From: Rhodospirillaceae bacterium
GTDB lineage: Bacteria; Pseudomonadota; Alphaproteobacteria; Azospirillales; Azospirillaceae
Assembly: GCA_029267445.1 (NCBI GenBank)
Contig: JAJUIU010000037.1
Span: 1 to 37,126, forward strand
DNA length: 37,126 nt
Direction of reading: 5' to 3'
Shown here: positions 1 through 8,250 of the stretch, one piece after another
Position numbering within the stretch: position 1 is the first letter of the stretch
Layout of the letters: every line of letters begins with the position of its first letter
Translations under genes and position numbers: made by a program
The notes under the pieces: model-generated
The model's input: the letters and a program-made list of their open reading frames with translations, nothing else
Told to the model about the DNA's origin: nothing
Databases searched by the model: none

Positions 1-28
1 CCCCTCACCCCCCTCGCTCCGCTCGGGA

Positions 29-51
29 CCCTCTCCCGCGAGGGGAGAGGG
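29..51. repeat. Short GC-rich inverted repeat at the left edge
   Basis: A perfect 9-bp inverted repeat (CCCTCTCCC at 29-37, GGGAGAGGG at 43-51) with a 5-nt loop. Hairpins of this sequence type are common dispersed intergenic elements in GC-rich Proteobacteria. It could end transcription of whatever lies left of the window, but there is no T-tract. It sits about 60 bp upstream of the first kinase gene. Confidence 0.5.
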
Positions 52-111
52 GGTACTCGACGCGCGCTGAAGCGGCTGCGACGGTATCGACGCCCGCCAT
101 GGAGACCCCCG

Positions 112-1455
112 ATGGGCTTTAGGCGGTTCGAATTCAACGTCACGGTCCGGGTGGCGCTGCTGGCGCTCAGCTCCATGCTGCTGGGCGTGCTGCTGGTTGG
201 CACCGACTATGTCGCGACGACCTTCCTGGTCGGGGTGGCCATCCTGGTGCAGGTGGGAGGCCTCCTGCGCGCGGTGACGACGACGAACCGCGAAATCTCC
301 CGGTTCCTGACCGCCATCGCCCATTCCGACTTCTCCCAGAGCTTCAGCATGCGGGGGCTGGGCAGCGCCTTCGACGAGCTGGGCGCCTCCTTCACGGCGG
401 TGCTGGACCGGTTCAGGGCGGCGCGGGCGGACACGGAGCGGCAGGCGGACTACTTGAACGCGCTGCTGGAGCATGTGCCGGTGGCGCTGGCGGCGGTGTT
501 CCCGGACGGACGGGTGGAGCTGCTGAACAACGCCGCCCGCCGCATGCTCGGCTACGAGGATGTGAACCTGCGGCTGGCGGAGGGCGGGACGCTGGCCGAC
601 GCGCTGCGTATCATGAAGGCGGGCGACAGGAAGCTGCTGCGCACGTCTGGCGGCACCGGCCCGCAGCAGCTCACCGTGGCCGCCACGCAGCTCACGCTGG
701 CGGGCGAGGCGCGGCTGCTGGTGTCCATGCAGAACATCGGCGCCGACCTTGAGGCGACGGAGGTGCGCGCCTGGCAGGATCTGGTGCGGGTGCTGACGCA
801 CGAGATGATGAACAGCCTGACCCCGGTCAGCTCGCTCGCCCGGACCGCGCAGGGGGCGCTCGGCGACCTCAAGGGCAAGGTGGCCGACCGCCCCGACCTT
901 GCCGATGAGCTGGAGGATGCGGCCCAGGCCATCGACACGGTGGCGCGGCGCTCCGACGGGCTGCTCCGCTTCGTGGAGCGCTACCGGCAGTTCACCCAGG
1001 TGCCGAAGCCGCAGACCCAACGCGTCAGGCTGCGGGAGGTGGTGGAGCGCATGGCCGTGCTGATGTCCCCGGCCATGCAGGAGCGCAGGATCGTCTTCGA
1101 AACACTGGTCCTGCCTCCGGGCCTGGAGATCGTCGCCGATCCCGACCTGCTCGACCAGGTGCTGATCAATTTGCTGAAGAACGCCGTGGAGGCGGTGGGT
1201 GCCCAGGCCGACGCGTCGGTGTCGCTGTCCGCCCGCCTGGACGAGTCCGGCCGCGCCATCATGCAGGTGACGGACAATGGTCCGGGCATCCCGCCGGAGA
1301 TCGCGGACAAGATCTTCGTGCCCTTCTTCACGACGAAGCGCGAGGGATCCGGCGTCGGGCTGTCGCTCGCCCGCCAGATCATGCTGGCCCATGGCGGCAG
1401 CATCGCCGTCGAAACCGCCCCCGGTGCCGGGACGCGGTTCACGCTGCGGTTCTAG
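112..1455 (+). CDS. NtrY-like membrane sensor histidine kinase
   Basis: A 447-residue two-component sensor kinase. Two hydrophobic segments (about 13-30 and 34-55) anchor it in the inner membrane with almost no periplasmic loop, so it probably senses a membrane or cytosolic signal. A HAMP-like/linker segment is followed by a PAS-like fold (about 112-210). The phosphoacceptor His230 lies in the HEMMNSLTP motif typical of NtrY relatives. The ATPase domain has an N-box near NLLKNAVEAV and the G-boxes DNGPGIP and GSGVGLSLAR. The ATG at 112 has GGAG at 101-104. The partner response regulator is not in the window; an NtrC-type regulator to the left would be expected but cannot be seen. The gene converges on the MaoC gene with a 9-bp gap. 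The ligand is unknown. Confidence 0.88.
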   Translation: MGFRRFEFNVTVRVALLALSSMLLGVLLVGTDYVATTFLVGVAILVQVGGLLRAVTTTNREISRFLTAIAHSDFSQSFSMRGLGSAFDELGASFTAVLDRFRAARADTERQADYLNALLEHVPVALAAVFPDGRVELLNNAARRMLGYEDVNLRLAEGGTLADALRIMKAGDRKLLRTSGGTGPQQLTVAATQLTLAGEARLLVSMQNIGADLEATEVRAWQDLVRVLTHEMMNSLTPVSSLARTAQGALGDLKGKVADRPDLADELEDAAQAIDTVARRSDGLLRFVERYRQFTQVPKPQTQRVRLREVVERMAVLMSPAMQERRIVFETLVLPPGLEIVADPDLLDQVLINLLKNAVEAVGAQADASVSLSARLDESGRAIMQVTDNGPGIPPEIADKIFVPFFTTKREGSGVGLSLARQIMLAHGGSIAVETAPGAGTRFTLRF

Positions 1456-1464
1456 AAGGGCGCT

Positions 1465-1929
1465 TCAGCCGACGACGAGGCTCAGCCAGTCGGCGACCAC
1501 GGCAGGCCGGGGCTCCCCCTCGATCTCCACCGTGAGTCCGTAGGTGACGAGGGTCTGGCCGCTGCCCTTGGGCTCCACGGCCTTCAGGGTGATCGCGGCG
1601 CGAATGCGGGCGCCGACGCGCACGAAGCTGACGAAGCGCAGCTTGTCGAAGCCGTAGTTGAAGACCATGGTCGCGCCGTCGACGCGCGGCATCACCTGTC
1701 CGGCCAGATGGCTCTGCAGCGACAAGGTCAGGAAGCCGTGGGCGATGGTGCCGCCCAGCGGCGTCCGCTTCGCCGCCTCCACATCCACATGGATGAACTG
1801 GTGGTCGTGGGTGAGATCGGCGAAACGGTTGACGAGGTCCTGGTCGATCGTGAACCACTCCGACGGCCCGAAGCTCCGCCCGATCTGGCTGGAAAGGTCG
1901 GCAAGCTTGATCGTGGCGGGCGCGGACAT
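1465..1929 (-). CDS. MaoC-family (R)-specific enoyl-CoA hydratase
   Basis: A 154-residue single hot-dog-fold protein of the MaoC dehydratase family (PhaJ-like), which hydrates trans-2-enoyl-CoA to (R)-3-hydroxyacyl-CoA. The hydratase signature is visible as THDHQFIHVD, with the probable catalytic pair Asp42 and His47, followed by the conserved HGFLTLSL segment. The reading frame is open further upstream, but homology begins at the ATG at 1929, which has AGGA about 7 nt upstream. The divergent neighbour is the pseudouridine synthase, with about 95 bp between the start codons. The product could feed polyhydroxyalkanoate synthesis or act in beta-oxidation; nothing nearby settles which. Family assignment is firm, substrate is not. 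Confidence 0.88.
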   Translation of the reverse strand: MSAPATIKLADLSSQIGRSFGPSEWFTIDQDLVNRFADLTHDHQFIHVDVEAAKRTPLGGTIAHGFLTLSLQSHLAGQVMPRVDGATMVFNYGFDKLRFVSFVRVGARIRAAITLKAVEPKGSGQTLVTYGLTVEIEGEPRPAVVADWLSLVVG

Positions 1930-2024
1930 GGACGGTTCCTGACGGTGGTTGCGGCCGGCGGCCTTGGTCGCAGACCGGGGTGACGGCGTCAAGACGCGGT
2001 ACGGGACGGGGAAGGCGGGGGCGG

Positions 2025-2708
2025 ATGCCGTATACGGCGGAGGAGATGCGGGCGCGGGTGCTGTACCGCGACGACGGCGTCCTGATCCTGGACAAGCCGC
2101 CCGGCCTCTCCGTGCATTACGGCACGAAGACGGTGGAGCACCTTGAGCAGTATCTGCCCTGGGTCGCCTTCGACATGCCGGAACCGCCGCGTCTGGCCCA
2201 CCGGCTGGACAAGGACACGGCCGGCTGCCTCGTCCTGGCGCGGACGGCGGAGACGGCGGCCCAGCTGGGGCGGCTGTTCCTGACGGGCCGGGTTTCCAAG
2301 ACATACTGGGCCGTCGTCCTGGGCCGCCCGCCGGGCGATGCCGGCCAGATCGACATGCCCCTGCTGAAGGTGCACATCCCCGGCATGAGCAAGGTGGTGG
2401 TGACGCCCGCGGGGAAGCCGGCGCTCACCGACTGGCGCGTGCTGGCCGGGGACGGGCGGCTGACCTTGCTGGAGCTGACGCCGCGCACCGGACGCATGCA
2501 CCAGCTGCGGGCCCACTGCGCCTATTCCGGATTCCCGATCCTGGGCGACCCGATCTACGGGCCAGAACTGCCACCGCCGGTCCCGCTCCACCTGCTGGCG
2601 CGGGCCGTGTCGTTTCCGTGGGCGGGCGGTGTGGCGACAGCGGAGGCCGCACCGCCGCCGCACATGGCGGCCACGATCGAGGCGCTGCGGGCCGTAGCCG
2701 GGCCCTAG
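2025..2708 (+). CDS. RluA-family pseudouridine synthase
   Basis: A 227-residue RNA pseudouridine synthase that isomerises uridine in rRNA or tRNA. The RluA catalytic motif HRLDKDTAG is present with the catalytic aspartate at Asp62. The downstream family landmarks KTYWAVV and RTGRMHQLRAH, and GDPIYG near the C terminus, are also present. No S4 domain precedes the catalytic domain, so it resembles the short RluA/TruC-like class. I chose the ATG at 2025, which has GGGAAGG-type purines upstream. A GTG at 1980 would add 15 low-complexity basic residues. The stop codon overlaps that of the next gene on the other strand at a shared CTAG. The modified RNA position cannot be told from sequence alone. 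Confidence 0.87.
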   Translation: MPYTAEEMRARVLYRDDGVLILDKPPGLSVHYGTKTVEHLEQYLPWVAFDMPEPPRLAHRLDKDTAGCLVLARTAETAAQLGRLFLTGRVSKTYWAVVLGRPPGDAGQIDMPLLKVHIPGMSKVVVTPAGKPALTDWRVLAGDGRLTLLELTPRTGRMHQLRAHCAYSGFPILGDPIYGPELPPPVPLHLLARAVSFPWAGGVATAEAAPPPHMAATIEALRAVAGP

Positions 2709-2920
2709 CGGCCCGGAATCTTCTGGGCGTGGCCGCTCAGCCCCCGGGCGCTGGGCAGGCGTCCGGGCGGCTGCCCCTCCTTCTCCCGGCGCGTTCTGGC
2801 GGCGGCCCCTTCCGGGTGGTCCGCCGCCGCGTCGGAGCGGCGCTGGAACTGTTCGTCCGCGACCTCGTCGGGCGACGCGTTGCCGAGCTTGCCCGGATGC
2901 TCACGGTTGTCGGCGCTCAT
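2705..2920 (-). CDS. Small hydrophilic protein of unknown function
   Basis: A 71-residue, highly charged protein with no hydrophobic segment or cysteine, rich in Arg, Glu, Ala and Gly and probably disordered. The ATG at 2920 has GGAG 8 nt upstream, which supports real translation. It converges on the pseudouridine synthase with overlapping stop codons. Composition resembles small alphaproteobacterial stress-associated proteins, but I recognise no family. An FNR-like box (3038-3051) lies about 120 bp upstream of its start and could serve this gene rather than the sulfide operon on the other strand. Confidence 0.55.
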   Translation of the reverse strand: MSADNREHPGKLGNASPDEVADEQFQRRSDAAADHPEGAAARTRREKEGQPPGRLPSARGLSGHAQKIPGR

Positions 2921-3037
2921 GGCCGTCTCCGAATTCCGTTGATACCGAAGCTTTCAACAGGGGGCCGCTGCCCGGATCACGCCGGGGCGCCTGTGGCCGC
3001 ACCGTTCGACCACCGATCCGTTCCGCGCCGATACGGT

Positions 3038-3051
3038 TTGACCTGCATCAA
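3038..3051. promoter_or_regulatory. FNR/FixK-like binding site
   Basis: TTGAC-CTGC-ATCAA matches the FNR/FixK/Anr consensus TTGAT-N4-ATCAA with one change. It is centred about 210 bp upstream of the persulfide dioxygenase ATG and about 125 bp upstream of the divergent small gene. Oxygen- or redox-linked control is an inference from the motif. Confidence 0.5.
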
Positions 3052-3173
3052 GGCGCCCATTCGGCCGGGCGGCCTATCGTCCCGTCATCGTCGCAACCGA
3101 AGGCCCGAAAAGGCCCATGCGTCCGGACGCCGCAGGCGTTAGCCCGCTTCAGCCATCCGGCCCCCTTTTCAAA

Positions 3174-3200
3174 CCTTCATTTATGCGAATATATTGATGG
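3174..3200 (+). promoter_or_regulatory. AT-rich promoter/operator region of the sulfide operon
   Basis: An AT-rich island containing the perfect palindrome AATATATT (3188-3195) about 60 bp upstream of the operon's first ATG. Sulfide operons with this gene set in other Proteobacteria are repressed by ArsR-type persulfide sensors (BigR/SqrR/YgaV) that bind AT-rich dyads over the promoter. No ArsR gene is present in the window, so the link is by analogy. Confidence 0.4.
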
Positions 3201-3254
3201 ACAGAAGCAGCCCGCAGGGGCGCTCCTGACCGAAACCCACATGGGGAAACGCCG

Positions 3255-4124
3255 ATGTCAGCGAAACCCGAGGTGACCGCCTTCTTCGACGAGCCGACCT
3301 TCACCGTCAGCTATGTCGTCGCGGACCCCGCCACCAAGCGCTGCGCCATTGTCGACAGCGTGCTCGACTACGACCCGCATTCCGGCCGCACCTCCAAGGC
3401 CTCGGCCGACCAGATCATCGCCTTCGTGCGTGGCAACGGCCTGACGGTCGAGTGGATCCTGGAGACCCATGTCCATGCCGACCACCTTTCGGCGGCACCC
3501 TATCTGCGGCAGGAGCTCGGCGGAAAGCTCGCCATCGGGGAGCAGATCCGCACCGTGCAGGAGGTGTTCGGCAAGGTGTTCAACGCCGGGCCGGAGTTCC
3601 CGCGCGACGGTCGGCAATTCGACCGCCTGCTGAAGGACGGCGACACCTTCACGGTCGGGACCATCCCGGCCAGGGCCATCCACACGCCCGGCCACACGCC
3701 GGCCTGCATGACCTATGTGATCGGCGACGCCGGGTTCGTCGGCGACACGCTGTTCATGCCGGACTTCGGCACGGCCCGCTGCGACTTCCCCGGCGGCGAC
3801 GCGCGCCAGCTCTACCGCTCCATCAGGAAGATCCTGGCCCTGCCGCCGGAGACCCGGCTGTTCATGTGCCACGACTACAAGGCGCCGGGCCGCGACGAGT
3901 ACCGCTGGGAGACCACGGTCGCCGAGGAGCGGGCGAGCAACGTCCATGTCAACGACCGCGTCAGCGAGGACGAGTTCGTCCGGATGCGGACCGAGCGGGA
4001 CAAGACGCTGGGCATGCCTCGGCTGATCCTGCCGTCGGTCCAGGTGAACATGCGGGCCGGCGACCTGCCGCCGCCCGAGGAGAACGGCGTGCGCTACCTG
4101 AAGATTCCGGTGGACGCGCTGTGA
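3255..4124 (+). CDS. blh: Persulfide dioxygenase-like metallo-beta-lactamase (Blh/ETHE1 type)
   Basis: A 289-residue metallo-beta-lactamase-fold protein. The metal motif THVHADH gives His72, His74, Asp76 and His77. The later landmarks HTPGHTPACM, GDTLFMPDFGTARCDFPGGD and CHDY are characteristic of the Blh/ETHE1 persulfide dioxygenase group, which oxidises glutathione persulfide to sulfite with mononuclear iron. It is the first gene of a run with DUF2892, DUF442-SQR and SulP, the usual sulfide-detoxification set: SQR makes the persulfide and this enzyme oxidises it. In Xylella and Agrobacterium Blh, a DUF442 domain is fused to this enzyme; here the enzyme stands alone and DUF442 is fused to the SQR. 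The ATG at 3255 has a GGGGAAA site upstream. The symbol is given by family resemblance. Confidence 0.87.
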   Translation: MSAKPEVTAFFDEPTFTVSYVVADPATKRCAIVDSVLDYDPHSGRTSKASADQIIAFVRGNGLTVEWILETHVHADHLSAAPYLRQELGGKLAIGEQIRTVQEVFGKVFNAGPEFPRDGRQFDRLLKDGDTFTVGTIPARAIHTPGHTPACMTYVIGDAGFVGDTLFMPDFGTARCDFPGGDARQLYRSIRKILALPPETRLFMCHDYKAPGRDEYRWETTVAEERASNVHVNDRVSEDEFVRMRTERDKTLGMPRLILPSVQVNMRAGDLPPPEENGVRYLKIPVDAL

Positions 4125-4178
4125 GCGACGGGCCGACCGCGCCCGCTGAGTGAACGTCAAACCCTGAGGAGGATGGTC

Positions 4179-4385
4179 ATGGTGAAGAATGTCGGCGGTC
4201 TCGACCGCATGCTGCGCATCGTCGCCGGTCTCGTGCTGCTGAGCCTGTTCTTCGTGCTGGAGGGCGGGGCCCGGTACGTCGGCCTGATCGGCCTCGTCCC
4301 CCTGGCGACCGGTCTCCTCCAGTGGTGCCCGGCCTACACGCTGTTCGGCATCAACACCTGCCCGCTGCGCCCGACACGGGCCTGA
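4179..4385 (+). CDS. DUF2892 small inner-membrane protein
   Basis: A 68-residue protein beginning MVKNVGGLDRMLRI, the standard N terminus of DUF2892 proteins. Two hydrophobic segments (about 14-30 and 34-50) form a membrane hairpin. The C terminus has two cysteines in QWCPAYTLFGINTCP, the conserved DUF2892 ending. I chose the ATG at 4179 because GAGGAGG at 4166-4172 is correctly spaced; an in-frame ATG at 4173 lies too close. Proteins of this family accompany rhodanese and sulfide-oxidation genes (for example the membrane part of YgaP) and may handle sulfur species at the membrane, but the activity is unproven. It follows blh by 54 bp in the same operon. Confidence 0.85.
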   Translation: MVKNVGGLDRMLRIVAGLVLLSLFFVLEGGARYVGLIGLVPLATGLLQWCPAYTLFGINTCPLRPTRA

Positions 4386-4497
4386 GCGGCGACCGGCCGG
4401 TCCGCACGGGACCCGCCGGACCAAACCATGACCGCACGGACCCGGCGGGTGGATCGCCCGGCCGGGGACCGCGCGGCGGAGACGGGGGATACGTGCG

Positions 4498-6312
4498 ATG
4501 GATGGTCTGAAGCGGCTGACGCCGTTCCTGTCGGTGGCGCCCCAGATCGGGGAGGCCGATGTCGGCGTGCTGGCGGCGCGGGGGTTCCGCGCCATCGTGA
4601 ACAACCGCCCGGACGGGGAGGGCGACAACCAGACCCCGTCGGAGGTGCTGGCCGCCGCCGCCCGGCGCGTCGGCCTGGAATACCACCACCAGCCCGTCGT
4701 CTCCGGCAAGGTGACGGATGAGGATGTCGGGGACTTCGCCGACCTGCTGGCGCGGCTGCGCGGGCCGGTCCTGGCCTTCTGCCGGACCGGCACCCGGTCG
4801 ATCACCCTCTGGGCCCTGTCGGAGGCGTGGCATCTCGACCCCGAGACGATCGTCGAGACGGCCGGGGAGGCGGGCTACGACCTGTCGGGCCTGAGGCCCC
4901 GTCTGGAGGCGCGCTGGCGCACCGGGCAGCTCATGCGGGCGGGCGGCACGGCCGACACCGCCCACGATGCCGACACGGCCCACAACATCGACACGGGGCG
5001 CCCGGCCAGCAGCTACGACGTCCTGATCGTCGGCGGCGGGGCGGCCGGCTGCGCCGCGGCGGCCAGCATCCTGAAGCGCCGGCCCGGTCTGGCCGTGGCC
5101 GTCGTCGAACCCCGCGACGTCCACTACTACCAGCCCGGCTGGACGCTGGTGGGCGGCGGCGCCTTCCGCCGCGAGGACACCGAGCGGCCGATGGCCCGCG
5201 TCATGCCCAAGGGCGTGAAGTGGATCCGCGCCGCCTGCGCCGCCTTCGAGCCGGAGCATCACCGCGTGGTGCTGGAGGATGGGGAGCGGATCGGCTACCG
5301 CACCCTGGTCGTCGCGCCCGGCCTGAAGCTCGACTGGGATCAGGTGGAGGGGCTGCGCGACGCGTTGGGCCACAATGGCGTCACCTCCAACTACCTGTTC
5401 GATCTGGCGCCCTACACCTGGGAGCTGGTGCAGTCGATGCGCGGCGGCACGGCCCTGTTCACCCAGCCGCCGATGCCGATCAAATGCGCCGGCGCGCCGC
5501 AGAAGGCCATGTACCTGTCCTGCGACGCGTGGCTGCGCCGGGGCGTGCTGAAGGACATCCATGTGGAGTTCGACACCGCCGGCACCGCGCTGTTCGGCGT
5601 GGCCGCATATGTCCCGACCTTGATGCGGTATGTCGAGCGGTACGGCGCCAACCTCTGCTTCGGTTCCACCCTCAAGGCCGTGGACGGTCCGCGCAAGACG
5701 GCATGGTTCGACGTGGCCCGGCCGGACGGTGGTGTCGACCGCGTGGAGAAGCGCTTCGACATGCTGCACGCGGTCCCGCCGCAGACGGCGCCCGACTTCG
5801 TGCGCAACAGCCCGCTGGCGAACGCCGCCGGTTGGGTGGAGGTCGATAACGAGACCCTGCGCAGCACCAAGTACGGCAACATCTTCGCCCTGGGCGACGT
5901 CTGCTCGGCCCCCAACGCCAAGACGGCGGCGGCGGTGCGCAAGCAGGCGCCGGTGGTGGCCGAGAATCTGCTGGCCACGCTGGACGGGCGGGGGGCCAGG
6001 GCCGTCTATGACGGCTACGGCTCCTGCCCGCTGACGGTGGAGCGCGGCAAGGTGGTGCTGGCGGAGTTCGGCTATGGCGGCAAGCTGCTGCCGAGCTTCC
6101 GCTGGGACAGCACCAAGGCGCGCCGCTCGGCCTGGTACCTGAAGACGAAGCTGATGCCGTCGATCTATTTCGACATGATGCTGCGGGGCAAGGAGTGGCT
6201 GGCCGAGCCGCATCTGATCCCGCACGAGCCGCAGCCGCACGAGGCCCAGCCCGCCTGCGACTTCGGCAAGGTGGTGGCGGGCGGACCGCCGCCGAAGGTT
6301 CCAGGGGAGTAA
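4498..6312 (+). CDS. DUF442 phosphatase-like domain fused to sulfide:quinone oxidoreductase
   Basis: A 604-residue two-domain protein. Residues 1-140 are a DUF442 (TIGR01244-type) domain with a tyrosine-phosphatase/rhodanese-like loop, Cys95-RTGT-Arg100. A 30-residue Ala/Asp/Thr/His-rich linker follows. Residues 172-604 form a two-dinucleotide-fold flavoprotein of the type II (mitochondrial-like) sulfide:quinone oxidoreductase class. Evidence is the FAD motif VGGGAAG near 178, the catalytic-type cysteines Cys330 (IKCAGAPQK) and Cys510 (YGSCPLT), and FALGDVCSAPNAKTAAAVRKQ. It should oxidise sulfide at the membrane face, pass electrons to quinone and transfer the sulfane sulfur to an acceptor; the DUF442 cysteine is a plausible acceptor. 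The ATG at 4498 has GGGGGAT upstream. It lies between DUF2892 and SulP in one operon. Confidence 0.88.
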   Translation: MDGLKRLTPFLSVAPQIGEADVGVLAARGFRAIVNNRPDGEGDNQTPSEVLAAAARRVGLEYHHQPVVSGKVTDEDVGDFADLLARLRGPVLAFCRTGTRSITLWALSEAWHLDPETIVETAGEAGYDLSGLRPRLEARWRTGQLMRAGGTADTAHDADTAHNIDTGRPASSYDVLIVGGGAAGCAAAASILKRRPGLAVAVVEPRDVHYYQPGWTLVGGGAFRREDTERPMARVMPKGVKWIRAACAAFEPEHHRVVLEDGERIGYRTLVVAPGLKLDWDQVEGLRDALGHNGVTSNYLFDLAPYTWELVQSMRGGTALFTQPPMPIKCAGAPQKAMYLSCDAWLRRGVLKDIHVEFDTAGTALFGVAAYVPTLMRYVERYGANLCFGSTLKAVDGPRKTAWFDVARPDGGVDRVEKRFDMLHAVPPQTAPDFVRNSPLANAAGWVEVDNETLRSTKYGNIFALGDVCSAPNAKTAAAVRKQAPVVAENLLATLDGRGARAVYDGYGSCPLTVERGKVVLAEFGYGGKLLPSFRWDSTKARRSAWYLKTKLMPSIYFDMMLRGKEWLAEPHLIPHEPQPHEAQPACDFGKVVAGGPPPKVPGE

Positions 6313-6319
6313 GTGGATC

Positions 6320-8089
6320 GTGAGACTGGCGCGGCTGTTTCCGGTGCTGGAGTGGGGGCGCGGCTACGGCGCCGCCACCTTCTCCAGCGATCTGCTGGCG
6401 GCGGTGATCGTGACGATCATGCTGATCCCGCAAAGCCTCGCCTACGCCATGCTGGCGGGCCTGCCGCCGCATGTAGGTCTCTACGCCAGCGTGGCGCCTC
6501 TGGTCGTCTACGCCCTGTTCGGCAGCAGCCGGACGCTGGCGGTGGGGCCCGTGGCGGTGGTCTCGCTGATGACGGCGGCGGCGGTGGGGCAGGTCGCCAC
6601 GCCGGGCACGCCCGAGTATGTCGCGGCGGCGATCACGCTGGCCTTCCTGTCCGGCCTCGTGCTCGTGGCGATGGCGGCGGCGCGGCTGGGCTTCATCGCC
6701 AATTTCCTCAGCCACCCGGTCATCAGCGGCTTCATCAGCGCCTCCGGCCTGCTGATCGCGGTGAGCCAGCTGAAGCACATCCTGGGCATCCCGGCGGCCG
6801 GACACACCCTGCCGGAGATGGTGGAGCAGCTCGCCCTTCACGCGGACCGGGTCAACTGGATCACCGTCGCGATCGGGGTCAGCGCCACGGTCTTTCTGTT
6901 CGCCGTGCGCTCGCGGCTGAAGCCCGCCCTGATCAAGTTGGGCGTGAACCGGCGGCTGGCCGATGTGATCGCCAAGGCCGGGCCCGTGGCGGCGGTCGTC
7001 GTCTCAACCCTGGCGGTCAGCCAATGGGGGCTGGCGGAGCAGGGGGTCAGGATCGTTGGCGCCATCCCCCAGGGGCTGCCGCCCGTGACCCTGCCGCAGT
7101 TCGACCCGGCCCTGTGGGTCGAGCTGCTGCCGGCGGCCATCCTGATCAGCGTCGTCGGCTTCGTCGAAAGCGTGTCGGTCGCCCAGACCCTGGCCGCCAA
7201 GCGGCGCCAGCGGATCGACGCCGACCAGGAGCTGGTGGGTCTTGGCGGGGCGAACATCGCGGCGGCGCTGACCGGCGGATATCCGGTCACCGGCGGCTTC
7301 GCCCGCTCCGTGGTGAATTTCGACGCCGGGGCGGAGACGCCGTTCGCCGGCGTGATGACGGCGGCCGGCATCCTGGTCACCGCCGTGTTCCTGACCCCGC
7401 TGTTCCACAACCTGCCCCAGGCGGTGCTGGCCGCCACCATCATCGTGGCGGTGCTGTCGCTGGTCGATCTGAAGAGCCTGAGGCGCACCTGGACCTATTC
7501 CAAGAGCGACTTCACGGCCCAGGCGGCCACGATCCTGATGGTGCTGGGCGTGGGTGTGGAGGCGGGGATCGTCACCGGTGTCGCCCTGTCGCTGCTGCTG
7601 TTCCTGTGGCGCACCAGCCGTCCGCACATGGCGGTGGTGGGGCAGGTGCCGGGGACCGAGCATTTCCGCAACATCGAACGTCACGCCGTGATCCAGAGCC
7701 CGACCGTCCTGTCGGTCCGGGTGGACGAGAGCCTCTATTTCGCCAACGCGCGCTATCTGGAGGACCGCATCTACGATCTGGTCGCCAGCCGGCCGGAGCT
7801 GAAGCACGTGGTCCTGATGTGCCCGGCCGTGAACCTGATCGACGCCAGCGCGCTGGAAAGCCTGGAGGCGATCGCCGCGCGGCTGAAATCGGCGGGCGTC
7901 ACGCTGCACCTGTCGGAGGTGAAGGGCCCCGTGATGGACCGTCTGCGCCGCTCCGACTTCTTCGAGCATTTCGAGGGCCAGGTGTTCCTGTCCCACCACC
8001 AGGCGATGGAGGCCCTTGACCCGGTGATGACGCGGCACGCGTCGGCCGGGCCGGTCGCCCTGGTCAAGGCGATGAAGGCGGGGGAATAA
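6320..8089 (+). CDS. SulP-family anion transporter with STAS domain
   Basis: A 589-residue SulP/SLC26 permease. The N-terminal signature PQSLAYAMLAGLPPHVGLYAS and many hydrophobic helices extend to about residue 430. A cytosolic STAS domain (about 450-560) contains the typical CPAVNLIDASALESLEAI element. SulP proteins move sulfate, bicarbonate or related anions. Position 7 nt after the SQR stop makes it the last gene of the sulfide operon, so export or exchange of sulfite, sulfate or thiosulfate produced by persulfide oxidation is the likely job (inference). The GTG at 6320 has AGGGGAG ten bases upstream. An overlapping plus-strand frame has no family resemblance. Confidence 0.9.
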   Translation: MRLARLFPVLEWGRGYGAATFSSDLLAAVIVTIMLIPQSLAYAMLAGLPPHVGLYASVAPLVVYALFGSSRTLAVGPVAVVSLMTAAAVGQVATPGTPEYVAAAITLAFLSGLVLVAMAAARLGFIANFLSHPVISGFISASGLLIAVSQLKHILGIPAAGHTLPEMVEQLALHADRVNWITVAIGVSATVFLFAVRSRLKPALIKLGVNRRLADVIAKAGPVAAVVVSTLAVSQWGLAEQGVRIVGAIPQGLPPVTLPQFDPALWVELLPAAILISVVGFVESVSVAQTLAAKRRQRIDADQELVGLGGANIAAALTGGYPVTGGFARSVVNFDAGAETPFAGVMTAAGILVTAVFLTPLFHNLPQAVLAATIIVAVLSLVDLKSLRRTWTYSKSDFTAQAATILMVLGVGVEAGIVTGVALSLLLFLWRTSRPHMAVVGQVPGTEHFRNIERHAVIQSPTVLSVRVDESLYFANARYLEDRIYDLVASRPELKHVVLMCPAVNLIDASALESLEAIAARLKSAGVTLHLSEVKGPVMDRLRRSDFFEHFEGQVFLSHHQAMEALDPVMTRHASAGPVALVKAMKAGE

Positions 8090-8250
8090 CACCTTCTGGC
8101 GTCGGATCCTTGGTAACGAAGTGCCCACCGCCCCTGTTTGGGCCGACGCGCCGCGCGATTCCTCGATGACGCGGGGCGGTCGGGGTGGAGCGACCCGGGG
8201 GCGGGCCGCATAGGCCATTCGTCCGGCTTCCGGGTCGTGCGAATCTGGGG

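Larger units (their letters stand above)
2921..3254. other. 334-bp intergenic region between divergent genes
   Basis: This is the only stretch over 300 bases without a convincing gene. It separates the small minus-strand protein from the sulfide operon. The left part is GC-rich and unstructured. It then holds an FNR/FixK-like box (3038-3051) and, nearer the operon, a markedly AT-rich island (about 3165-3200) that stands out against the GC-rich background and is the likely promoter and operator of the operon. A plus-strand open frame crossing the left half is the continuation of a shadow frame and has no family resemblance. Confidence 0.6.

Noticed and set aside
4386-4497. Possible extra small gene or regulatory RNA between DUF2892 and the SQR fusion
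   Set aside because: A short frame from 4428 reads into the SQR gene out of frame. The G/C repeats there form no convincing single structure.
3258-4805. 515-residue minus-strand open frame opposite the persulfide dioxygenase
   Set aside because: Antisense shadow of high-GC coding DNA; no ribosome site or domain.
4351-6240. 629-residue minus-strand open frame opposite the SQR fusion
   Set aside because: Arg/His/Gly-rich antisense shadow with no recognisable domain; the plus strand has complete family motifs.
6313-8019. 568-residue plus-strand frame overlapping SulP
   Set aside because: Composition is Gly/Arg-rich without membrane segments; the alternative frame gives a complete SulP transporter.
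8127-8180. Inverted repeat ACCGCCCC/GGGGCGGT upstream of the PAS kinase
   Set aside because: Arms are only 8 bp of pure G/C and are 38 bp apart, which is expected by chance at this GC content.
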